DNA from: Carboxylicivirga linearis
Lineage (GTDB): Bacteria; Bacteroidota; Bacteroidia; Bacteroidales; Marinilabiliaceae
Direction: 5' to 3'
Assembly (NCBI RefSeq): GCF_018271995.1
Contig: NZ_JAGUCO010000001.1
Span: forward strand, 1 to 64,000
Length of the DNA stretch: 64,000 nt
How positions within the stretch are numbered: position 1 is the first letter of the stretch; every line of letters starts with the position of its first letter. Positions 36,910 through 46,985 of this stretch are shown in pieces. The notes below the pieces were generated by a model. It was given only the letters and a program-made list of their open reading frames with translations, had not been told where the DNA came from and searched no databases. Both the position numbers and the translations under genes were made by a program.

Positions 36910-38463
36910 ATGTGGTTAAAGAAAGGATTAGTATCGCTTTCAATAGTGATGATAGGGTTAAGTGGGAAAGGGCAAACTACAGTTATTGATACTCTTCCGG
37001 ACCCTGCTCCTGAGTATCTTGAGCAATGCTTAGATAGTCTGGTAAATCAATGGTATGTTAGTAAATCTGCTACCAATCTGGTTTTAGATAGTATACCTGA
37101 AAATGATAGTATAGCAAAGCTTTCATTGCCTGACTCTGTTTATATAAAGCGATTATCAGAGATTAGTTCTCCAATTAATTACACATTTAATTCAAAGGTT
37201 AAGGCGTATATAGAGTTGTATACCTTAAAGCGTCGTGAACAGGTACAAAGTATGCTGGGGCTATCTCAGTATTACTTCCCAATGTTTGAAGAAGTATTGG
37301 ATGCCCGTCAGATGCCTTTGGAACTAAAATATTTACCAATTATAGAGTCTGCTTTAAATCCCAGAGCATACTCCAGAGCCGGTGCATCAGGTCTGTGGCA
37401 ATTTATGTATTACACAGGAAAACAATATGGATTGAATATCAATTCATATGTAGACGAGAGACGTGATCCATATAGGTCATCAGTGGCTGCTGCTGATTTT
37501 TTGCAGGATTTATATGATATCTATAAAGATTGGTTTTTGGTAATAGCTGCTTATAACTGTGGACCAGGTAATGTTAATAAGGCAATACGCCGTTCGGGTG
37601 GACATCGGGATTTTTGGAAGATATACTATCATCTGCCTCGCGAAACAAGAGGGTATGTTCCAGCGTTTATTGCGGCTACATACACTTTTACCTATGCTAA
37701 AGAGCATAATCTTTATGCATCAGCCAATAATTTGCCTATTGTATCGGATACGATTATGGTAAATCAGCCTCTTCATCTGAAACAAGTGGCAGAAATGCTG
37801 AATGTTAAGTTAGACTATTTACGAGATTTAAATCCTCAGTACAGACGAGACGTTGTACCTGCAAATAAAGAGCCTTACCCATTAAGGTTATCTTTAAATT
37901 TATCGTCAGAGTTTGCTGCTTATGAAGACACCATTTACGCGCATAATCGAAATAACTATTTTCCGGGAGGTCAATTAGTATCCAATCCTGAATACACAAA
38001 ATACACACCATCTGTACCAAAAGGAAAAGAAACGGTTTGGTATACGGTTAAATCAGGAGATGCTGTTGGACTGATTGCTGATTGGTACGATGTTAGAACA
38101 TCCGATTTGCGCTACTGGAACAATATACGACGTAATCTTATTAAGGTAGGACAAAAACTGGCTATCTATGTGCCTAAAAATAAGGTTGAATATTATAAAA
38201 GTATAAATAGCATGTCCTATGCTGAAAAGCAACGATTAAATGGGCGTACAGCAACAGCTAGCACTTCTGTAAAAAGTAAACCTAAGCCAGTTATTGAAGA
38301 TGGTGAATACATCTATTATACTGTTCGCTCTGGCGATAATTTATGGAGTATAGCTAAAAAATACAGTGGTGTTTCTAATACCGACATTATGAGGTTGAAT
38401 AACCTTAGTAATGGTGCCAAAATATCACCGGGACAAAAATTAAAAATAAAGCCAAAAGCATAG
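36910..38463 (+). CDS. Lytic transglycosylase with two LysM domains (MltD-like)
   Basis: 517 residues with a signal sequence (MWLKKGLVSLSIVMIGLSGKGQ). It cleaves peptidoglycan between MurNAc and GlcNAc. The SLT catalytic domain covers residues ~125-250: the catalytic Glu in YLPIIESALNPRAYSRAGASG, then GLWQFM and AAYNCGPGNV. Two LysM peptidoglycan-binding repeats are at ~377-422 (YTVKSGDAVGLIADWY) and ~470-515 (YTVRSGDNLWSIAKKY). Last gene of the parA-parB-DUF5683 group and followed by a terminator. Confidence 0.93.
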   Translation: MWLKKGLVSLSIVMIGLSGKGQTTVIDTLPDPAPEYLEQCLDSLVNQWYVSKSATNLVLDSIPENDSIAKLSLPDSVYIKRLSEISSPINYTFNSKVKAYIELYTLKRREQVQSMLGLSQYYFPMFEEVLDARQMPLELKYLPIIESALNPRAYSRAGASGLWQFMYYTGKQYGLNINSYVDERRDPYRSSVAAADFLQDLYDIYKDWFLVIAAYNCGPGNVNKAIRRSGGHRDFWKIYYHLPRETRGYVPAFIAATYTFTYAKEHNLYASANNLPIVSDTIMVNQPLHLKQVAEMLNVKLDYLRDLNPQYRRDVVPANKEPYPLRLSLNLSSEFAAYEDTIYAHNRNNYFPGGQLVSNPEYTKYTPSVPKGKETVWYTVKSGDAVGLIADWYDVRTSDLRYWNNIRRNLIKVGQKLAIYVPKNKVEYYKSINSMSYAEKQRLNGRTATASTSVKSKPKPVIEDGEYIYYTVRSGDNLWSIAKKYSGVSNTDIMRLNNLSNGAKISPGQKLKIKPKA

Positions 38464-38495
38464 TTTTAGTTTACAGAAACTTATTACTTCATCAT

Positions 38496-38537
38496 AATTT
38501 CTCCCTATTTCTTTTAGTGGAGAAATTTTCTTTTTAT
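38496..38537 (+). terminator. Terminator after the lytic transglycosylase
   Basis: AATTTCTCC and GGAGAAATT pair around a 14-base loop and are followed by TTCTTTTTATTTT. Confidence 0.8.
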
Positions 38538-38556
38538 TTTGGTAAGTAAAATAGCA

Positions 38557-39984
38557 ATGAGACAAGCTCTTCGCATACTATTTATTTATCTGATCATTAT
38601 AGGTCTGGCGTATGCTATGCTATATTTTATACCTCTAAAATTCCTACCACAATCACTAAATTTCTCTAACCCCGATTTAATCACTAATCAGCAGGATAGC
38701 TTCGAAATTATTTCATTGCTTAAACAGGACAGCTTATTAATAGAGCCGGAAGATACATTAGTTGTAGCTCCCGTTAAGGAAGATACTGTAATAGTGGCCA
38801 ATTTTCTTAGTTGTCCCTCAAAGTTTCTGTCACAGCTTAAATTGTTTCATGACAAACTTAGTAATGCGCATAAACATAAGGAGGTTGTGAGAATTCTCCA
38901 TTTTGGTGATTCTCAAATTGAAGGAGATAGGATTACAGAGCATTTAAGAGAAAGGTTTCAGGAGAGATTTGGAGGTAGTGGCCCTGGTTTAAATTGTATT
39001 CTTGATCCTCAAAGGATGAATCCGTCGGTGTGGCTCGACAATAACGATAACTGGCAATTAGAATCAATTTATGATAGAAACCGAGATAAGAGTAGGAATA
39101 CCTACGGTTTACTTGGTCAATATGCTTTAATAGATACTGCGCTTGTTGGGGAATTTAAAATATCAAAATCACCCTGGGCAGAGCCTCATGCAAAAAATTA
39201 TCAAAGAATAAAGCTATTTCTAGCTCCACATAGTGATTCTGTTATTATTAAAGGATCAATTAAAAATACCGAAGTAATCAACGACACCTTGCCATTATCA
39301 TCCAATCTAACGGAGATTAACTGGTTGTTTTCGCAGGTTTCACCGTCTATATTATTTCAAATTAAAAGTAATAAAGAAGTAGCTGTTTTAGGAGTGGCTC
39401 TGGATAGTATCTCAGGAGTAGCAGTAGATAATATTGCCTTGCGTGGCCAAAGTTCACCTTTATTGCATAGAACAAATGCCGATTTATTTAAAGCAATGGG
39501 TGAACAGCTTAATATTGGAATGATTATACTCCAATATGGTACTAACATTATCCCAACGGAAACCTCCAACTATGGTTTTTACAGGAAAATATTGGCTAAA
39601 CAATTCGACCTTCTTACCGAGTATCTGCCTGATGTACCTGTTTTATTTGTTGGTGTTGCTGATGCGGCAAAAAGTATCGATGGACAGACAGAATCGTACA
39701 AGCATCTGGTTGATTTGCGAAATACTCAAAAAGAGTTAGCTCTTCAATACGACTTTGCATATTTTGATTTGTATGAAGCCATGGGAGGGGCCGGATCAAT
39801 TGTAAAATGGACTGAAGAAGAACCACCTTTAGCATTAACTGACTATGTACATTTCTCACGAAAAGGCGGTGAAAAAGCCGCTGAATATTTAGTAACAGCT
39901 TTATGGAAGCATTTTGATGATCTGTACCAGATGAATGATAGTACCTTTGTGCCACTTGATAGTTTACAATTATGGAAAAACTAA
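38557..39984 (+). CDS. SGNH/GDSL-type hydrolase for glycan O-acylation (membrane-anchored)
   Basis: 475 residues from ATG 38557; an in-frame TTG at 38539 is less likely. One N-terminal membrane anchor (ILFIYLIIIGLAYAMLYFIP). The SGNH motifs are block I HFGDSQIEGDR and the C-terminal DYVHFSRKGG (Asp and His of the triad). The catalytic domain is periplasmic. It overlaps the start of an MBOAT gene by 13 bases. Such SGNH/MBOAT pairs transfer acyl groups, usually acetyl, to exported polysaccharide or peptidoglycan. Which glycan is modified is not shown by the sequence. Confidence 0.85.
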   Translation: MRQALRILFIYLIIIGLAYAMLYFIPLKFLPQSLNFSNPDLITNQQDSFEIISLLKQDSLLIEPEDTLVVAPVKEDTVIVANFLSCPSKFLSQLKLFHDKLSNAHKHKEVVRILHFGDSQIEGDRITEHLRERFQERFGGSGPGLNCILDPQRMNPSVWLDNNDNWQLESIYDRNRDKSRNTYGLLGQYALIDTALVGEFKISKSPWAEPHAKNYQRIKLFLAPHSDSVIIKGSIKNTEVINDTLPLSSNLTEINWLFSQVSPSILFQIKSNKEVAVLGVALDSISGVAVDNIALRGQSSPLLHRTNADLFKAMGEQLNIGMIILQYGTNIIPTETSNYGFYRKILAKQFDLLTEYLPDVPVLFVGVADAAKSIDGQTESYKHLVDLRNTQKELALQYDFAYFDLYEAMGGAGSIVKWTEEEPPLALTDYVHFSRKGGEKAAEYLVTALWKHFDDLYQMNDSTFVPLDSLQLWKN

Positions 39985-41477
39985 TACAATGGTTAGAAAG
40001 TCAGTCTGATTTATTTCTGTTTACCCAAACAGGATTCTGGGCGTTTTTTGCTATTGTATTATTGGTGAATATGCTTGTTTGTAAAAACAGGATATTACGG
40101 AGTGGATTTTTATTTGTTGCCAGCTTATATTTTTATTTTAAAACCGGGGGATACTTCTTTTCCTTATTGATTTTATCAACCATTGTTGATTACTTTATTG
40201 GTCTCTTATTAGGGAAGTTTCACAAGAAAATGGTAAGGAAGCTATTGGTAATGATTAGTTTACTAGTCAATCTTTCAGTTCTTGCTTATTTTAAATATAC
40301 GTATTTTATAGCAGATGTAATATCTGCCATAAGTCACAAACCAATTGATGTGGTTGATTATCTTGCCCAATGGATTAATCAGGTTAGCGGAACTCAATTT
40401 GATATCAATTCAATTACTTTACCAGTAGGTATCTCATTTTTTACTTTTCAAACAATTAGTTATACCATTGATGTTTACAGGCGGGAACTTAAGCCGGTAA
40501 CTAACATTATTGATTTTGGTTTTTATGTTTCGTTTTTCCCCCAGTTAATTGCTGGGCCTATCGTGCGTGCCCGATCTTTTATTCCTCAAATATATAGGCG
40601 TTTTGTTTTGTCTGAGAAATGGATGTGGTGGGCTTTTCTTTTAATTTTAGGTGGATTGTTTAAGAAGATGGTCATCTCCGACTATATCTCTGTAAATTTT
40701 GTAGATCGTGTTTTTCAACATCCTATTTCTTATTCAGGATTTGAAGTTTTATTAGCGGTTTATGGATATGCACTTCAAATTTATTGTGATTTTTCGGGCT
40801 ATACAGATATTGCGTTAGGAGTAGCTCTTTTACTTGGTTTCCGTCTACCTGTTAATTTTAATCATCCATATCAGGCTGTTTCTATTCGTGATTTTTGGAG
40901 ACGATGGCATATTAGTCTTTCATCGTGGCTTCGCGATTATTTATATATCCCTTTGGGTGGAAATAAAGGAAATGCTTTACGAACAGGTTTTAACCTGATG
41001 ATAACCATGCTGCTTGGAGGATTATGGCATGGAGCTGCTTTGAAGTTTGTTGTATGGGGAGCTTTACATGGAATGGCTTTAGTTATCAATCGGGTAGTAT
41101 TGAGTGTTTGGAAAGCAAGTAGAAATAAAGTACGTCTATTTGCAGGATGGTTTATAACTTTTCATTTTGTTGTTCTTACTTGGATTGTCTTTAGGGTAGA
41201 CTCATTGGAAAATGCTGAAATATTAATTAGTCGATTATTCAGGGCTTTTTCTCCCAATAGTTTTTCAGATGTTGTTTTCTCACAGACTTATTTGTTTATC
41301 CTGATTTTACTGGGTTTCATTCTTCATTTTATTCCAGCACGTTGGCATCATCGATTTAAGTTAGTATTCATTAAGTTACCGCTAATTGTAAAAATAATTG
41401 TGGCCGCATCAATGGTATTTATTATCATTCAAATGCATCAATCTGATGTTTTACCATTTATCTACTTCCGCTTTTAA
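39972..41477 (+). CDS. MBOAT-family O-acyltransferase (AlgI-like)
   Basis: A 501-residue multi-span membrane protein that passes acyl groups across the inner membrane. Family landmarks are LPVGISFFTFQTISYTIDVY, FWRRWHISLSSWLRDYLYIP and the catalytic-His segment GGLWHGAALKFVVWGALHG. The architecture is that of AlgI/DltB/PatA. It acts with the SGNH hydrolase encoded just upstream with overlapping ends. Start ATG at 39972 is supported by the overlap. Confidence 0.95.
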   Translation: MEKLIQWLESQSDLFLFTQTGFWAFFAIVLLVNMLVCKNRILRSGFLFVASLYFYFKTGGYFFSLLILSTIVDYFIGLLLGKFHKKMVRKLLVMISLLVNLSVLAYFKYTYFIADVISAISHKPIDVVDYLAQWINQVSGTQFDINSITLPVGISFFTFQTISYTIDVYRRELKPVTNIIDFGFYVSFFPQLIAGPIVRARSFIPQIYRRFVLSEKWMWWAFLLILGGLFKKMVISDYISVNFVDRVFQHPISYSGFEVLLAVYGYALQIYCDFSGYTDIALGVALLLGFRLPVNFNHPYQAVSIRDFWRRWHISLSSWLRDYLYIPLGGNKGNALRTGFNLMITMLLGGLWHGAALKFVVWGALHGMALVINRVVLSVWKASRNKVRLFAGWFITFHFVVLTWIVFRVDSLENAEILISRLFRAFSPNSFSDVVFSQTYLFILILLGFILHFIPARWHHRFKLVFIKLPLIVKIIVAASMVFIIIQMHQSDVLPFIYFRF

Positions 41478-41567
41478 TTAAATATTTGTGAAATGCATTT
41501 TTTCATATGTATTGAGGCTTGTTAAGGTTTAGCGAAAAGGTTATATTTATCGTGTAATTATCAACCC

Positions 41568-44500
41568 ATGAGAAAATACATGCTATCAACCATTGTAACG
41601 ATATGGTTGAGCTTACAATTTGTTAGTGGACAACACTATCATTTTAAACAATACTCCCTTGAAGAAGGTCTTCCCCAGTCCGAAATCTACGGTCTGACAG
41701 AAGATCAATTTGGATATCTATGGGTTGGAACTAACGGAGGCGGCTTGTGTCGGTTCAATGGGATGAGTTTTGAGGTTTTTACACGGAAAGATGGATTGAT
41801 GGATAATATCATTCTCGGGCTCCATCACGATGAAAACTATAACCTGTGGATTGGTACCCCTAAAGGGCTCCAAAAGTTTGATGGCAATGGATTCACGAAT
41901 GTTCTTCAGTCAGATTCAGCCATATTTGCCGATCAGCTTGCGTTTTGTGAAATTGGAGAAAACAACCTCTGGTGTCTGACACGAAATAATACAGGTGCAC
42001 AAACTTTATTTAAAATTGAAAATGATAGTTTAATAAACTATTCTGAAAAGTTCAATAATCAATTGGGTGATGATAATACTATTCTCAGGATTGTAGCCGA
42101 TCGTGAGGATAAGTTGTTGATATCCACCATTCATGATTTATACCGATTTGATGGGCAAACCCTTGAGGTGGTTGAAACCTCAGAAATGGGAATTGATGAT
42201 AGCGCCATTAAATATCCATTGTTTGTTGATAGAAGTAATAAAATGTGGTGTTTATTATTCTATCGGGAAGGTAATAGTCAGCTGGTTGCTCATACTCCCG
42301 GAGGTAAAGTAAAAACAATTACCGTTCCGGAGAAAGTGAAAGGTAAAACCATCTTTAATGGGTTTGAAGATCGTAGTGGTTCACTTTGGTTTTTAATTGA
42401 GAATGGTGGAGTCTTAAACTATGGCAAAAAAGGATGGCGCTTATTTGATAAAAGCAATGGATTACCGATTGAAATGGTATATAGGATTCATGAGGATGCT
42501 GAAGGTAATATTTGGATGGGAACTATTGGTGGTGGACTGGTACGATACAGTGGTGATCTTTTTACTTCGCTCAATCAAACCAATGGACTCACTGATGATA
42601 TGACCAGAGCGATCTTTCAGGATTCAAGAGGTAAATATTATTTTGCTGATGGAGATGGTGGCTTTACAACCCTTAAGAATGGAACTCTAAAACAATATCC
42701 AGAGAGGTCGATTGGTGATTTTGGGGGCATCAGTGATTTCAAAGAATTACCAGACGGTAATATTTTGCTTTGCACGCGCAATGGGCTATTTGAATTTAAT
42801 GGTACAAATGCCAGTTCGTTAAATACCCAATATGGTTGGAGGAGTAAGATTCCTATCAAAGGAATTACTCAACTAAAAGACACAACCTTCTTTGCCACTA
42901 TAGGCTTTGGATTGATTAAAAGTGTGAACGGAAAGGCAGAGTTCTTCAATTCGTACAATTCTAAATTGCTTGATAATAATATCACCGATTTATTTCTTGA
43001 TAGTAAGGATCGACTTTGGATTTCTTCCACTAGGGGAATTACTTTGTATGAAAAGGGTAAACTAACAAATTTCAGCCAACAAAAAGCGTTATCCTCATCC
43101 TATATTTTGCAGGCAGCTGAGGATAGAGCTGGTCATATTTGGTTTGCAAGCTATACAAAGGGCCTTATTATTTATAACAATAACAACTGGACTACTTTTG
43201 ATACTTCTAACGGAATCTCATCAGATAATATTTACTCAATTATTTCAGATGAAAAAGGAAATATATGGGCAGGAGCTCAAAATGGAGTTGATAAGATTGT
43301 AATTAGCAATACCGGAGAAGTAAAAGGAATAGAATATTTCGACCGTCATGATGGTTTTGTTGGAATAGAAAATAATAGTGGAGCCAACTTCAAAGATAGA
43401 AATGGAAATTTATGGTTTGGTACAGTAAAAGGTGTTATGCGATATAATCCTAGTGAGAGAAAAATTAATTATTTACCTCCGCCGGTTTATATCAGAGACA
43501 TTGAATTATCATACAAAAAACCAGCTTGGGACAGTGAAGAATATGCAAGCAGATACGATTCCTTGGTTCCTTGGTTTGGAATACCTAACCAATTAACCTT
43601 GCCTAAAGAGCAGAATAATATATCGTTTACCTTTGATGCGTTGTGCTACACCATTCCTGAAAAGATACAATACAGGTGGAGGCTTGAACCAATAGAAAGT
43701 GAATGGATAATGGGTAAAAATAATGAAGTGGCTTACCCATCGTTACCACCGGGAGATTATACCTTTAGAGTTACGGCAGCTAATAATAATGGAGTATGGA
43801 ATGAAGAAGGGGCAATTTATAACTTTAGTATACACCCGGCATGGTATCAAACGCTTGGATTTAAGCTTGTAATAGCGGCCTTTATTATTACGATTCTTTT
43901 AGTCGTTATCTTTTTGTGGAATAAAAATATTAAAAAGCTCCGCTTTGAGATGGAAACACTCGTGGTAGCTAAAACAAAGGAAATTACTAAACAAAAGGCA
44001 CAAATTGAATCTAAAAATACGGAACTTGAGAAGCAAAAAGAACAAATAACCCGTCAGGCACAATCGATCTCTTCGTCGTTTAACGACTTGGAAAAATTGA
44101 CAGAAATAGGAAAAACGCTCACTGCCAACTTGTCAATTTCACGAATTTTTGAGCTTCTATATAAAGCAACCAGTGAGATTATGGATACGTATCTGTTTGG
44201 TTTCGGCCTTTATAATCAGGAAACCAATTCTCTGGATTTTCAACATATTATTCTTCAGGGTGAGCAAACTCCATTTTTAACATTCTCGCTTGATGATACA
44301 GAAAGGCTTTCAATTCATTGCTTGCTCAATGACAAGGAAATATACATTCATGATTTCGATAATGAATATAAGAATTACGTGAATGAGATAAGGCCTGTGC
44401 CGGGTGACATTAACAGTAAATCAATCATATATATTCCTATTAAAGTTAATGAAGCCCCATTCGGGGTTATTACTGTGCAAAGTGCTGAGGTTAATGCGTA

Positions 44501-45353
44501 CTCCAGCTATCATCTTAATTTTATGCGTAATATTGGGATCTACACCAGTATTGCTCTTGAAAATGCAAGTACGTTTCAACAATTAAAATCTCAGCAGAAA
44601 GATCTGGAGGTGGCTAATCAAACAGCCATCAGTCAAAAAGAGCAAATGCAAAAACAACGCGATGATTTGGATCGCTTATATGCCGAAAATAATCACCTAA
44701 TAAGGTTGTTTACTACTGAATTAGAAAGGCCTATTACTTCCTCTCTTTCCATCGCCAATGCATTGCAAGGCGAAAAAGAAGTGGGAATTGAAGAAATGAA
44801 TAATGCCTTGGTTAAGATCTTAGAATCCCTTTGGCAGATAAAAGATATGCTCAATCAAGTCAGTGAGATTAAACGTCTGGAGCAAGATGAATTCCGAATT
44901 CATAAAAGCAAAGTACCGTTATCTTCATTACTCAGGGAAGTAGCCGGGCAATATGAAGAATATCTGCAGAATAAAAAGATAGAGGTGGTTTGGGATTTAA
45001 GCGATACGGTTGTTGAATCGGATTATACCTTACTGGAAAAAATACTCTCCAATCTACTTTCTAATGCAATAAAATTCTCTGAACCAGAGACAAATATTAC
45101 TATCAATTGCTACGAAGATGATGAGCGGGTAACCATTGGTGTGCGTGATGAAGGTCCGGGCATGTCAGAAGAAGATCAAAAGCGATTATTTACCAAATTT
45201 AATAAGCTTAGTAATCAAACTGCCAATAATGAAGTTTCATCCGGACTTGGCCTATACATTGTAAAAAGATACATTGATGGACTGGGTGGAGAGATTAGCT
45301 GCAATAGTCATTTAGGTATTGGAACAACCTTTTATGTGCGTCTGCCAAAATAA
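41568..45353 (+). CDS. Giant propeller sensor protein with a degenerate histidine-kinase core
   Basis: 1261 residues. Signal peptide (MRKYMLSTIVTIWLSLQFVSG), then two-component-regulator (Reg_prop) propeller blades to ~630 (EDQFGYLWVGTNGGGLCRFNG; EDAEGNIWMGTIGGGLVRY). A Y_Y_Y domain follows (~680-745: YRWRLEPIESEWIMG), one membrane span (~762-785), a coiled coil, a GAF domain (~850-1000), a second coil, a HisKA-like region and HATPase_c (SNLLSNAIKF, DEGPGMS, GLGLYIVKRYI). In the H box the sequence is TTELERPI: the position of the phosphoacceptor His is Thr1050. No receiver or HTH domain is fused. The ATPase is intact, so it may bind ATP and act as a pseudokinase or in a heterodimer (inference). 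No adjacent regulator. Confidence 0.88.
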   Translation: MRKYMLSTIVTIWLSLQFVSGQHYHFKQYSLEEGLPQSEIYGLTEDQFGYLWVGTNGGGLCRFNGMSFEVFTRKDGLMDNIILGLHHDENYNLWIGTPKGLQKFDGNGFTNVLQSDSAIFADQLAFCEIGENNLWCLTRNNTGAQTLFKIENDSLINYSEKFNNQLGDDNTILRIVADREDKLLISTIHDLYRFDGQTLEVVETSEMGIDDSAIKYPLFVDRSNKMWCLLFYREGNSQLVAHTPGGKVKTITVPEKVKGKTIFNGFEDRSGSLWFLIENGGVLNYGKKGWRLFDKSNGLPIEMVYRIHEDAEGNIWMGTIGGGLVRYSGDLFTSLNQTNGLTDDMTRAIFQDSRGKYYFADGDGGFTTLKNGTLKQYPERSIGDFGGISDFKELPDGNILLCTRNGLFEFNGTNASSLNTQYGWRSKIPIKGITQLKDTTFFATIGFGLIKSVNGKAEFFNSYNSKLLDNNITDLFLDSKDRLWISSTRGITLYEKGKLTNFSQQKALSSSYILQAAEDRAGHIWFASYTKGLIIYNNNNWTTFDTSNGISSDNIYSIISDEKGNIWAGAQNGVDKIVISNTGEVKGIEYFDRHDGFVGIENNSGANFKDRNGNLWFGTVKGVMRYNPSERKINYLPPPVYIRDIELSYKKPAWDSEEYASRYDSLVPWFGIPNQLTLPKEQNNISFTFDALCYTIPEKIQYRWRLEPIESEWIMGKNNEVAYPSLPPGDYTFRVTAANNNGVWNEEGAIYNFSIHPAWYQTLGFKLVIAAFIITILLVVIFLWNKNIKKLRFEMETLVVAKTKEITKQKAQIESKNTELEKQKEQITRQAQSISSSFNDLEKLTEIGKTLTANLSISRIFELLYKATSEIMDTYLFGFGLYNQETNSLDFQHIILQGEQTPFLTFSLDDTERLSIHCLLNDKEIYIHDFDNEYKNYVNEIRPVPGDINSKSIIYIPIKVNEAPFGVITVQSAEVNAYSSYHLNFMRNIGIYTSIALENASTFQQLKSQQKDLEVANQTAISQKEQMQKQRDDLDRLYAENNHLIRLFTTELERPITSSLSIANALQGEKEVGIEEMNNALVKILESLWQIKDMLNQVSEIKRLEQDEFRIHKSKVPLSSLLREVAGQYEEYLQNKKIEVVWDLSDTVVESDYTLLEKILSNLLSNAIKFSEPETNITINCYEDDERVTIGVRDEGPGMSEEDQKRLFTKFNKLSNQTANNEVSSGLGLYIVKRYIDGLGGEISCNSHLGIGTTFYVRLPK

Positions 45354-45406
45354 AAATTGGCAAACTATTTGTTATCACAAATAGCAAACAATTAAATTTT
45401 ACAGCT

Positions 45407-46111
45407 ATGTACGCAAGTCCATTATTATTTATATTTCTTTTTTTCTTAATTGTAAGTTGGATTGTTAGCTCTAAATTGAAAAGCAAATTTAAAGCTTACT
45501 CTAAAGTACCTATTAACTATGGTATGACAGGTGCTGAAGTAGCCCAAAAGATGTTAAGAGATAATGGTCTGATGAATATTCAGATTAATGCTGTTCAGGG
45601 TTCGTTAAGTGATCATTATAACCCAACCGACAGAACTATTAATTTAAGTCCGGATGTTTACCATGGTCGAAGTGTTGCTGCTGCAGCTGTGGCAGCCCAC
45701 GAAACAGGTCACGCCATTCAGCATGCTAATAGCTATAGCTTACTTGAGTTTCGTTCTGCTTTGGTTCCTTTGCAAAATGTAAGTGCTAAATTGTTGAATA
45801 TTATATTTATAGCTATGTTTTTCGGAGCGTTTGCGTTACCCGGACTATTAAGCTTTGATTTAGCATTACAGATTATTATTGCCTGTTATGGAATATTTAC
45901 ACTGGCTGCATTTGTTACTTTACCGGTAGAAATAGATGCCAGTCGCAGAGCTTTAGTTTGGTTAAAAACGGCAGGTATAACATCGCACGATACATATGGA
46001 AAAGCTAAAGATGCCTTAAAATGGGCTGCTTACACTTATGTAGTGGCTGCCTTATCTGCTTTAGCAACATTACTTTATTATGTAATGATATTTTTAGGAA
46101 ACAGAGATTAA
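45407..46111 (+). CDS. Membrane zinc metallopeptidase of the YugP family
   Basis: 234 residues. A short N-terminal membrane span (LLFIFLFFLIVSWIVSS) is followed by a cytoplasmic or periplasmic peptidase domain with the zinc motif AAHETGHAIQHA (HExxH). Two or three further spans lie after it (IIFIAMFFGAFALPGLL; LIIACYGIFTLAAFVTLPVEIDASRRA). The layout is that of the neutral zinc metallopeptidase family PF04298 (Bacillus YugP). The substrate is unknown. A terminator follows. Confidence 0.92.
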   Translation: MYASPLLFIFLFFLIVSWIVSSKLKSKFKAYSKVPINYGMTGAEVAQKMLRDNGLMNIQINAVQGSLSDHYNPTDRTINLSPDVYHGRSVAAAAVAAHETGHAIQHANSYSLLEFRSALVPLQNVSAKLLNIIFIAMFFGAFALPGLLSFDLALQIIIACYGIFTLAAFVTLPVEIDASRRALVWLKTAGITSHDTYGKAKDALKWAAYTYVVAALSALATLLYYVMIFLGNRD

Positions 46112-46131
46112 TAAAAAACAAGATAGGTATT

Positions 46132-46158
46132 AAAGGGTGGCTTTGAGCTACCCTTTTT
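46132..46158 (+). terminator. Terminator between convergent yugP-like and RDD genes
   Basis: AAAGGGTGGC and GCTACCCTTT pair (one G-U) around TTTGA and a T-run follows. Confidence 0.8.
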
Positions 46159-46880
46159 TATTGGTTGTAATAGTTATAGTCTTTTAGAATAGTATTTAAA
46201 AATTCAATTGCCGGCTGTTTACTTTCTATGTTCATTTTCTTTAATACCACCTCTTTTGTTTTTAATGCCAAGGGGTGAGGGGCTCCTATGCTATTGTATG
46301 AATTGTCTTTATTAGCTAAATTCAATACTTCTTTAACGGTTTGCATATCTTTTTCATGAAGCTTTATGACTTCGGGATATTTAGGAGAATATCCTTCTTC
46401 AACTTCAACGTATGCTGTATCGTTTAAATCACCTTTGGCATCAATCTTTAATACGGCTGTGCCAGCTGCCAGATCACCAATACGCTTCCCTTTTCCATTA
46501 ATTATGACGGTTAATAGCGCTCCTAGCCCATAGGTTAAATGGAAATCTACAATCCTAAAAATCCAACGAATAAAACAAGCTCCAAAGTTAAGTTCACCGC
46601 CATCCAATTTTACAACTCTCATTTTCATAATCATCTTTCCAAAGGTTTGTCCATTTAAAAACAAATCACAAAGAAGATTATAAAATACTATTGGTAATCC
46701 AAGTAAGCTAAACCACCAGTTGGGGACCTCAATTATATTAAAAATAATGATTCCCAGAATCACACCATAACTGATTTTAATAAAGCCATCAATTAGATGT
46801 CCTAACAGGCGATCTCCAACACTAGCCAATTGAAAATCTATATCAACATTTTGAGTAGTTGAAATTTGTAAATGTTCCAT
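46158..46880 (-). CDS. RDD-family membrane protein
   Basis: 240 residues. The RDD domain (~15-150) has the N-terminal conserved R-LLGHLIDGFI motif (family R-DD; VGDRLLGHLIDGFIK) and about three membrane spans, with IRWIFRIVD and GKRIGDLAAGTAVL near its end. A soluble C-terminal tail follows. In Bacteroidota an RDD protein usually lies next to the SpoIIM/DUF4129/MoxR/DUF58 cluster, and here it is divergent from it with a 105-base shared promoter region. Function unknown. Confidence 0.9.
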   Translation of the reverse strand: MEHLQISTTQNVDIDFQLASVGDRLLGHLIDGFIKISYGVILGIIIFNIIEVPNWWFSLLGLPIVFYNLLCDLFLNGQTFGKMIMKMRVVKLDGGELNFGACFIRWIFRIVDFHLTYGLGALLTVIINGKGKRIGDLAAGTAVLKIDAKGDLNDTAYVEVEEGYSPKYPEVIKLHEKDMQTVKEVLNLANKDNSYNSIGAPHPLALKTKEVVLKKMNIESKQPAIEFLNTILKDYNYYNQ

Positions 46881-46985
46881 CGAGGTTTAGGAAATTGAAT
46901 GATGTATTAAGTGTATAAAAGTAGCAAAATAAATTTTTTATGTGTGAAATTTTAAGTTTATTCGTACTACTCATAGCCAGACCCT

